From Pseudomonas sp. (GTDB lineage: Bacteria; Pseudomonadota; Gammaproteobacteria; Pseudomonadales; Pseudomonadaceae), in NCBI GenBank assembly GCA_003523465.1, contig DQAA01000465.1, positions 1 through 11,645 of the forward strand: a stretch of 11,645 bases of DNA, in the 5' to 3' direction. Both the position numbers and the translations under genes were made by a program. Of the stretch, positions 6,168 to 11,645 are shown in pieces. Every line of letters starts with the position of its first letter. Position 1 is the stretch's first letter. The notes under the pieces were generated by a model that ran no database searches, had not been told where the DNA came from, and worked only from the letters and a program-made list of their open reading frames with translations.

Positions 6168-7136
6168 GTGCATTCCCCCATTCCCGTGACCGTGCTCAGC
6201 GGTTTCCTTGGTGCCGGCAAGACCACCTTGCTGCGCCACATCCTCAAGGCCGAGCACGGCCTGAAAATCGCCGTCATCGAAAACGAATTCAGCGATGCCG
6301 GCATCGACACCCAACTGCTCGGCGACGCGCCGGTCGAGGTCATGACCCTGGCCAACGGCTGCGTCTGCTGCAGTATCCACACCGACCTGACCAAGGCGTT
6401 GTTCCTGCTGATGGAGCGTCTCGACAGCGGTGAGATCGCCTTCGACCGCCTGGTGATCGAATGCACCGGCCTGGCCGATCCGGCACCGGTGGCGCAGACC
6501 TTCTTCATCGATGAAGAGCTGCGTGATCGCTACATCCTCGACGGCATCATCACCCTGGTGGATGCCGCCCATGCCGACCTGCACCTGACCCAGGCCATCG
6601 CCCAGGCCCAGGTAGGGTTTGCCGATCGCCTGTTGTTGAGCAAGACCGACCTGGTGGACGACGCCACGGCCGAGACTCTGACCGCGCGGCTTGGACGCAT
6701 CAACCGTCGTGCCCCGGTGCGGGTGGTGGAGCACGGGCAGATCGACCTGGCCGAATTGCTGGATGTGCGCGGATTCAACCTGAATGCCGACCTCGGCGGC
6801 GGGATGAGCTTGCGACCGGTGCTGGCGACGAGCACGCCGGACCGGATTTCCAGCCTCGTGCTGCGCACTGAAACGCCGCTGGATATCGACCGGCTCAGCG
6901 AGTTCATGAACGAGCTGCTGGAGGAGCATGGCAAGCAGTTGCTGCGTTACAAGGGCGTGCTGAATATCGCCGGGGAGGATCGACGCCTGGTGTTCCAGGG
7001 CGTGCTGAAGCTGTATGGCTTCGACTGGGATACCGAATGGGCCGAGGGCGAGGCGAGGGAAAGCGTGATGGTGTTCATTGCCGATCAGTTGCCGGAAGAG
7101 AAGATCCGGGCGGGGTTCGAGGCGTTGGTGCACTGA
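6168..7136 (+). CDS. yjiA: CobW/COG0523-family GTPase YjiA (metal-linked P-loop GTPase)
   Basis: A cytoplasmic G3E-family GTPase of 322 residues, matching E. coli YjiA (about 318) in length and motif order. Walker A is GFLGAGKTT at 12-20. The CxCC metal-binding motif is GCVCC at 64-68. The Walker B/G3 region is ECTGLADP at 98-105. The base-recognition motif is SKTD at 158-161, in place of NKxD. The CobW C-terminal domain covers about 215-322. Family members bind zinc, cobalt or nickel through the CxCC motif, and many act as metallochaperones; the client of YjiA is not known. Translation starts at GTG (6168), supported by AGGAG 7 nt upstream and by the fit of the N-terminus to the P-loop. It is the third gene of the cstA operon, separated from ybdD by 80 bases that hold a hairpin. 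Confidence 0.95.
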   Translation: MHSPIPVTVLSGFLGAGKTTLLRHILKAEHGLKIAVIENEFSDAGIDTQLLGDAPVEVMTLANGCVCCSIHTDLTKALFLLMERLDSGEIAFDRLVIECTGLADPAPVAQTFFIDEELRDRYILDGIITLVDAAHADLHLTQAIAQAQVGFADRLLLSKTDLVDDATAETLTARLGRINRRAPVRVVEHGQIDLAELLDVRGFNLNADLGGGMSLRPVLATSTPDRISSLVLRTETPLDIDRLSEFMNELLEEHGKQLLRYKGVLNIAGEDRRLVFQGVLKLYGFDWDTEWAEGEARESVMVFIADQLPEEKIRAGFEALVH

Positions 7137-7157
7137 TCCAAAGAACACTGCGGGCCC

Positions 7158-7244
7158 TGTGGGAGCTGGCTTGCCAGCGATTTGGCCTGATCTGACAACA
7201 TCATTGCCCGGCCCGGCCCCATCGCTGGCAAGCCAGCTCCCACA
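7158..7244. repeat. REPIN (paired inverted REP elements)
   Basis: A 24-nt arm, beginning TGTGGGAGCTGGCTTGCC (7158-7181), is repeated as a perfect inverted copy at 7221-7244, with a 39-nt spacer. Each arm also holds its own small palindrome (CTGGC-TT-GCCAG). This sequence is a familiar intergenic repeat of fluorescens/putida-group pseudomonads. Such pairs are mobilised by RAYT transposases encoded elsewhere in the genome. It lies in the convergent gap after yjiA, where it can fold in either transcript. Confidence 0.9.
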
Positions 7245-7256
7245 AGGTTCGGCGGT

Positions 7257-7269
7257 GCAAGCTCCCACA
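7257..7269. repeat. Degenerate REP fragment
   Basis: GCAAGCTCCCACA repeats the last part of the right REPIN arm with an internal loss of five bases, 12 bases beyond the intact element and in the same orientation. It is probably a decayed third REP copy, implying that this site once held a larger cluster. Confidence 0.55.
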
Positions 7270-7295
7270 GTGGTCGGTGGCGATCTTTCCGCCAC

Positions 7296-7332
7296 AAAAA
7301 AACCGATGCCAGTCACCCGGCATCGGTTTTTT
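7296..7332. terminator. Bidirectional terminator between yjiA and glyA
   Basis: A stem of up to 14 bp (7297-7310 with 7319-7332), with an 8-nt loop, is flanked by seven A on the left and ends in six T on the right. It can therefore end transcription in both directions. It lies 15 bases past the glyA stop on the minus strand and about 160 bases past yjiA on the plus strand, serving both convergent units. Confidence 0.92.
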
Positions 7333-7347
7333 CATTCCAGCCCTGAA

Positions 7348-8601
7348 TCAGTTGCCGTAGACAGGCAGCTTCTTGCAGATGGCTTTGACTTTCTCGCGAA
7401 CGGCGTCGATCACCGCTTCGTTGTTCAGGTCAGCCAGGATGTCGCAGATCCAGCCAGCCAGTTCCTTGCACTCTGCTTCCTTGAAGCCGCGAGTGGTCAC
7501 TGCCGGAGTGCCGAAGCGCAGGCCGGAGGTGACGAACGGGGAACGCGGGTCGTTCGGCACGGAGTTCTTGTTCACGGTGATGAAGGCGCGACCCAGGGCG
7601 GCGTCGGCGTCTTTACCGGAGATCTCCTGCTTGATCAGCGAGAGCAGGAACAGGTGGTTCTGGGTACCACCGGAAACCACGTCGAAACCACGCTCGATGA
7701 ACACGCCGGCCATGGCCTGGGCGTTTTTCACGACCTGCTGCTGGTAAGCCTTGAACTCAGGCTGCAGCGCTTCCTTGAAGCAGATGGCCTTGGCGGCGAT
7801 CACGTGCTCCAGCGGGCCACCCTGGGCGCCAGGGAAGACGGCGGAGTTCAGCTTCTTCTCGATGTCGGCGTTGGCGCGAGCCAGGATCAGGCCGCCACGT
7901 GGACCACGCAGGGTCTTGTGGGTGGTGGTGGTGACGACGTCAGCGAACGGAACCGGGTTCGGGTACACGCCAGCGGCAACCAGACCGGCCACGTGAGCCA
8001 TGTCGACGAACAGGTAGGCGCCAACCTTGTCGGCGATTTCGCGGAAGCGGGCGAAGTCCAGAACCTGCGAGTAAGCCGAGAAACCGGCAACGATCATCTT
8101 CGGCTTGTGCTCGACCGCCAGGCGCTCGACTTCGTCGTAGTCGATCAGGCCGTTGCCGTCGATACCGTATTGAACAGCGTTGTACAGCTTGCCCGACGAG
8201 CTCACGGAAGCGCCGTGGGTCAGGTGGCCGCCGTGGGCCAGGCTCATGCCGAGGATGGTGTCGCCGGCCGACAGCAGGGCCAGGTAGACCGCGGCGTTGG
8301 CTTGGGAACCCGCGTGTGGCTGGACGTTGGCGTAGTCGGCGCCGAACAGTTCCTTGGCGCGGTCGATGGCCAGTTGCTCGACCACGTCGACGTACTCGCA
8401 ACCACCGTAGTAACGCTTGCCTGGGTAGCCTTCAGCGTACTTGTTGGTCAGGACCGAGCCCTGGGCTTCCATCACGGCTGGGCTGGTGTAGTTTTCCGAA
8501 GCGATCAGCTCGATATGCTCTTCCTGGCGCTGGGCTTCCTGCTGCATGGCTTCGAAGAGCTCGGCGTCGTACTTGGCAATGGTCAAATCACGGCTGAACA
8601 T
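7348..8601 (-). CDS. glyA: Serine hydroxymethyltransferase
   Basis: A cytoplasmic PLP enzyme converting serine and tetrahydrofolate to glycine and 5,10-methylene-tetrahydrofolate, the main source of one-carbon units. At 417 residues it matches the family length exactly. Landmarks: [13 protein letters not shown] near 29-41; [15 protein letters not shown] near 53-67; [11 protein letters not shown] with D200, which pairs with the PLP ring nitrogen; and [14 protein letters not shown] with the PLP lysine at K229, the same number as in E. coli GlyA. I chose the ATG at 8601 rather than the in-frame ATG at 8613. The upstream ATG overlaps the Shine-Dalgarno GAGGA (8607-8611), and the shorter protein has the family N-terminus. 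Pseudomonads carry several glyA copies; by position this corresponds to P. aeruginosa glyA3 (PA4602). It has its own promoter candidate and terminator. Confidence 0.98.
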   Translation of the reverse strand: MFSRDLTIAKYDAELFEAMQQEAQRQEEHIELIASENYTSPAVMEAQGSVLTNKYAEGYPGKRYYGGCEYVDVVEQLAIDRAKELFGADYANVQPHAGSQANAAVYLALLSAGDTILGMSLAHGGHLTHGASVSSSGKLYNAVQYGIDGNGLIDYDEVERLAVEHKPKMIVAGFSAYSQVLDFARFREIADKVGAYLFVDMAHVAGLVAAGVYPNPVPFADVVTTTTHKTLRGPRGGLILARANADIEKKLNSAVFPGAQGGPLEHVIAAKAICFKEALQPEFKAYQQQVVKNAQAMAGVFIERGFDVVSGGTQNHLFLLSLIKQEISGKDADAALGRAFITVNKNSVPNDPRSPFVTSGLRFGTPAVTTRGFKEAECKELAGWICDILADLNNEAVIDAVREKVKAICKKLPVYGN

Positions 8602-8637
8602 GGCGGTCCTCATAGGATCGGGCTGAAATAGGCCGGC

Positions 8638-8666
8638 ATTCTACCCCATAGACTTTTGTCTGGCAT
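8638..8666 (-). promoter_or_regulatory. glyA: Candidate sigma-70 promoter of glyA
   Basis: Read on the minus strand, ATGCCA (8661-8666) matches 4 of 6 bases of the -35 box and TAGAAT (8638-8643) matches 5 of 6 of the -10 box, with a 17-base spacer. Transcription would begin near 8631, leaving a leader of about 30 bases with the ribosome site GAGGA. That is too short for a typical riboswitch, and none is visible. Confidence 0.45.
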
Positions 8667-8694
8667 ATGAAAGGGGATCATCTGACGGACAAAT

Positions 8695-8717
8695 GGGATT
8701 CATGCGCCCCGAATCCC
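8695..8717 (-). terminator. Possible weak terminator after morA
   Basis: GGGATTC and GAATCCC form a 7-bp stem with a 9-nt loop starting four bases past the morA stop. On the minus strand it is followed only by ATTTGT, a poor T-run. It may end or attenuate morA transcription before glyA, but some read-through is likely. Confidence 0.35.
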
Positions 8718-8720
8718 GTC

Positions 8721-11645
8721 CTACTCGAGCATGAACAGCGTTTCGTTGCTGAATTGCGCTTCGAACTGGTTGGCCGGCATCGGTCGGCCGAACAGATACC
8801 CCTGCACCTCGTCACAGCCGTGCTCCCGGAGGAATTCCAGCTGTTCGTGGGTTTCCACGCCCTCGGCGATCACCGCGAGGTTGAGGCTGTGGGCCATGGC
8901 GATGATCGCCCGGGCGATCTGCGCGTCCTGTTCGCCTTCGGGCAGGCCGTCGACGAAGGTGCGGTCGATCTTCAGCACGTCGATGGGGAACTGCTTGAGG
9001 TAGTTGAGCGACGAATAGCCCGTGCCGAAGTCGTCGACCGCGATGCTCAGGCCGAGGTTCTTCAGGCTGTCGAGGATCTGCATGGCCTCGTGGACTTCGC
9101 GCATCAGGATACTTTCGGTCAGTTCCAGCTCCAGGCACGCCGGCGGCAGGCCGGTGTCCTTGAGGATGGCGGCAATGCGATTGCCCAGCTGGCCATCGGA
9201 GAACTGCCGCGCCGAGATGTTCACCGACACCTTGGGCACCCGTACCTTGGCCTGGTGCCAGGCATTGAGCTGGCGACAGGCTTCGGCGATGACCCAGTCG
9301 CCGACATCGACCACCAGGCCCAGCTCTTCCATCACCGGAATGAACTCGCCCGGCGGCACCAGCCCGCGCTGCGGATGACGCCAGCGCAGCAACGCCTCGG
9401 CGCCGGTCAGGCGCTTGCCGTCGCCGCTGAACTGCGGCTGGTAATAAAGGATGAACTCGTTCTGCTCCAGCGCATGGCGCAGGTCGCTTTCCAGCTCCAG
9501 GCGTTCGAGGGCGCTGGCGTTCATGTCCGCCTGGTAGAACTGGAAGTTGTTCTTGCCGCGCTCCTTGGCGTGGTACATCGCGGTGTCGGCGTTCTTCATC
9601 AACTGGCTCAGCTCGCTGCCGTCCTGCGGGCTGAGGGCGATGCCGATACTGGCGGTGACGAAGAACTCGCGGTTTTCCAGGACGAACGGTCGCACCAGGC
9701 TGCCAAGGATCTGTTCGGCGACGTGGATGGCGCGGTTCAGCGCCATCTCGCGGGTAGCCCGCGGTTGCAGGAGCAGGGTGAACTCGTCGCCGCCCATGCG
9801 CGCCACGGTGTCGTCGTCATCGACGCAGTCCAGCAGGCGCTCGGCCATGTCCTTGAGCATGCGGTCGCCGGCCGCGTGGCCGAGGGAGTCGTTGATCGGC
9901 TTGAAACGGTCGAGGTCGAGGAACATCAGCACCACCCACGACTTGTGCCGCTCGGCCTGTTGCAGGGCGGTGTGCAGGCGGTCCTGGAACAGCGTGCGGT
10001 TGGGCAGGTGGGTGAGGGCGTCGTAGTAGGCCAGGCGATGGATGCGCTGTTCGCTGGCCTTGCGCTCGCTGATATCGGTGAAGAAGCACACGTAGCTGGC
10101 CAGGTCGCCTTCGTCGTCGAGCACCGCGGTGATGCCGACCCACGCCGGGTAATGCTCGCCATTGCGGCGCTTGAGCCAGACCTCGCCCTCCCAGGTGCCG
10201 CGCTGGTGCAGTTGCTTGAGCACGTAGCGCAGGTGCGAGTCCTGCTGGCCATCGACGGTGAGCATGCTCGGCACCTGGTCGAGCACATCGCGCACGGCAT
10301 AGCCGCTGACCCGGCTGAACGCCTCGTTGGCCTGGACGATATAGCCGGCCGGGTCGGTGATCAGGATCGCCGAGGTGGAATGTTCGAATACCGTCGCGGC
10401 CATGCGCAGGTCTTTTTCCGCGCGGCGCTGCTGGCTGATGTCGCGGCCGACGCCGAGAATCCCGCCGAACTGGTCATGCTCGTCCCAGACCAGCACCAGG
10501 CGCAGCTCGATGGGGATCTTGCGGCCATCGGCACGGAGGCAGTCGAAGAGGAACAGCTGGGTCGGCACCTGGGTGCGCAGCGCCGCCAGTTGGGCGGCGT
10601 CGCCGAGGGCGCGGTTGACCCGTTCGACCAGGGTATACAGCCCGGCCAGTTGCGCCGGGTTGGCGATGGTCGACTGCCAGCCGTTGCTGAAGATCCAGTC
10701 GACGTCATAGCCCAGCACCGAGCGCACCGAAGGGCTGACGTAGTTGAGCTGGAGCTGGTCGTCGGTGGAGAAGATCACATCGCTGATGCTCTCGGCGAGC
10801 ATGCGGTAGCGCTGCTCGCTGTCGCGCAGGGACTCGCTGGCTTCGAGCTGCTCGGTGACGTCCTTGGCCACCCCGATGATCCGCGTGACCTGCCCGGCGC
10901 CATCGCGGGTCAGGACCTGTTCGCGGATGTCGTAGCGGCGCCAGCGCTGGTCGTGATGCCGGAAGCGCAACTGGCAATGCAACTGCTCGACATAGCCGCT
11001 TTCCCGTTGCTGCTGGCGCAGGCCGCGGTACAGCTCGGCGTCTTGCGGATGCAGGAGGATTTCCCAGAAGAACTCGCCCATGCGTGCCAGTTCGTGGCGT
11101 TCATAGCCGAGGGTCTGGCCGAGGTGGCGGTTGCTGAAGATCATCCGCAGGCTTTGCACGTCCTGCACGTAGAGCTGGTCCGGCACGGTGCGGACCACGT
11201 CGGACCAGAAGCTTTCGCGCTCCAGCAGCGACAGCTCGACGCGCTTGCGGCTGGTGATATCGCTGATGCTGAGGATCACCGCCTTATAGTCGCGGCGCTG
11301 CTCGGGGAAGCGCACCATCAGCCACAGGTGTTGGTCCAGGCCGTGATGGGTGGGCAGGCGGACTTCCAGTTCCAGGCGGGCCTGGCGATCCAGCAGCGCC
11401 GCCACCAGTTGCACGCCGACCCCGCCGTTTTCCAGGGCGTGGCCTGCGATCAGCTGGCGCCAGGCGCCTTCGCTGCAGTCGACACCGAGCAACTGCAGGG
11501 CGACCTGGTTGACCTCGGTGACCTTGAGTTCGCGCAGCAGCAGATCGCGCAGCGCCGGGTCGGCTTCCAGGCGTTGCTCCAGCTCGAAGCGGTTGCGCAG
11601 GCGCAGGCGATCGAGAATCGGGTCGAGGCCCGACAGATCGAGCAC
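8721..11645 (-). CDS. morA: MorA-type PAS-GGDEF-EAL c-di-GMP regulator, N-terminus cut by window edge
   Basis: The C-terminal 974 residues of a dual-domain c-di-GMP enzyme; the start lies beyond the right edge (P. aeruginosa MorA is about 1,400 residues with membrane segments first). Positions here count from the edge. Four PAS folds lie at about 40-133, 145-265, 276-407 and 413-529, most ending in the DIS/DIT/DVT linker typical of PAS-PAC. GGDEF occupies about 535-700 with an intact GGDEF at 618-622. EAL occupies about 715-965 with E750 (EAL), N809, E841, DD 871-872, K892, E928 and Q948 all present, so phosphodiesterase activity is likely. The I-site position expected to be Arg is Asp (D609). 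MorA controls flagella, motility and biofilm in Pseudomonas. The gene reads toward glyA, and the order morA-glyA matches P. aeruginosa PA4601-PA4602. Confidence 0.93.
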   Translation of the reverse strand: MLDLSGLDPILDRLRLRNRFELEQRLEADPALRDLLLRELKVTEVNQVALQLLGVDCSEGAWRQLIAGHALENGGVGVQLVAALLDRQARLELEVRLPTHHGLDQHLWLMVRFPEQRRDYKAVILSISDITSRKRVELSLLERESFWSDVVRTVPDQLYVQDVQSLRMIFSNRHLGQTLGYERHELARMGEFFWEILLHPQDAELYRGLRQQQRESGYVEQLHCQLRFRHHDQRWRRYDIREQVLTRDGAGQVTRIIGVAKDVTEQLEASESLRDSEQRYRMLAESISDVIFSTDDQLQLNYVSPSVRSVLGYDVDWIFSNGWQSTIANPAQLAGLYTLVERVNRALGDAAQLAALRTQVPTQLFLFDCLRADGRKIPIELRLVLVWDEHDQFGGILGVGRDISQQRRAEKDLRMAATVFEHSTSAILITDPAGYIVQANEAFSRVSGYAVRDVLDQVPSMLTVDGQQDSHLRYVLKQLHQRGTWEGEVWLKRRNGEHYPAWVGITAVLDDEGDLASYVCFFTDISERKASEQRIHRLAYYDALTHLPNRTLFQDRLHTALQQAERHKSWVVLMFLDLDRFKPINDSLGHAAGDRMLKDMAERLLDCVDDDDTVARMGGDEFTLLLQPRATREMALNRAIHVAEQILGSLVRPFVLENREFFVTASIGIALSPQDGSELSQLMKNADTAMYHAKERGKNNFQFYQADMNASALERLELESDLRHALEQNEFILYYQPQFSGDGKRLTGAEALLRWRHPQRGLVPPGEFIPVMEELGLVVDVGDWVIAEACRQLNAWHQAKVRVPKVSVNISARQFSDGQLGNRIAAILKDTGLPPACLELELTESILMREVHEAMQILDSLKNLGLSIAVDDFGTGYSSLNYLKQFPIDVLKIDRTFVDGLPEGEQDAQIARAIIAMAHSLNLAVIAEGVETHEQLEFLREHGCDEVQGYLFGRPMPANQFEAQFSNETLFMLE

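Noticed and set aside
7078..8631. A 517-codon plus-strand open frame across the REPIN and opposite glyA
   Set aside because: It covers a repeat, a bidirectional terminator and the antisense of glyA; no gene-like features.
8602..8720. Riboswitch (glycine or tetrahydrofolate) upstream of glyA
   Set aside because: The leader from the best promoter candidate is only about 30 bases, and no conserved aptamer-like pairing was visible.
1..11645. CRISPR arrays, tRNA or rRNA genes, insertion sequences, prophage or toxin-antitoxin genes
   Set aside because: No regularly spaced repeats, RNA-gene signatures, transposase or phage genes were seen. The only repeats are REP-type elements in the yjiA-flanking gaps.

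Overview
The window is chromosomal DNA from a Pseudomonas, most likely of the fluorescens/putida side of the genus. This rests on the high GC content and codon use, on recognisable protein families, on a genus-typical REP/REPIN repeat, and on gene order. The run mapZ | cstA-ybdD-yjiA | glyA | morA matches, from memory, the order of the P. aeruginosa PA4608-PA4601 region. The two genes to the left (a tyrosinase and a purine permease) are not part of that conserved block as I recall it.

Layout. Positions 1-1300 (minus) hold a tyrosinase whose C-terminal end runs off the left edge. Positions 1469-2992 (minus) hold an NCS2-family xanthine/uric acid-type permease with its own terminator at about 1425-1452. 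Its upstream region contains a perfect 16-bp palindrome that looks like a repressor operator. Positions 3256-3621 (minus) encode a single-domain PilZ protein of the MapZ type, ended by a long bulged hairpin. Positions 3808-7136 (plus) hold a three-gene operon: the CstA/BtsT-type transporter, the small YbdD/YjiX protein, and the CobW-family GTPase YjiA. A 14-bp hairpin lies between the last two genes. Positions 7137-7347 are a convergent intergenic region with a REPIN, a decayed REP and a bidirectional terminator. Positions 7348-8601 (minus) are glyA. Positions 8721-11645 (minus) are the C-terminal 974 residues of a PAS-PAS-PAS-PAS-GGDEF-EAL protein of the MorA type, running off the right edge.

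How the genes fit together. The transporter operon and glyA are carbon and one-carbon housekeeping genes: peptide or pyruvate uptake, and serine/glycine interconversion. They are bracketed by two cyclic-di-GMP genes, the effector mapZ (chemotaxis methyltransferase control in P. aeruginosa) and the turnover enzyme morA (motility and biofilm). The tyrosinase and the purine permease appear to be separate transcription units.

I do not see a wholly new system. The points most worth a second look are: the tyrosinase, with a Cys-X-His thioether signature, tyrosinase-type activity residues and a C-terminal extension; the loss of the inhibitory I-site arginine in MorA; the palindromic operator before the permease; the paired cysteine motifs of YbdD and YjiA; and the REP-derived structures around yjiA.
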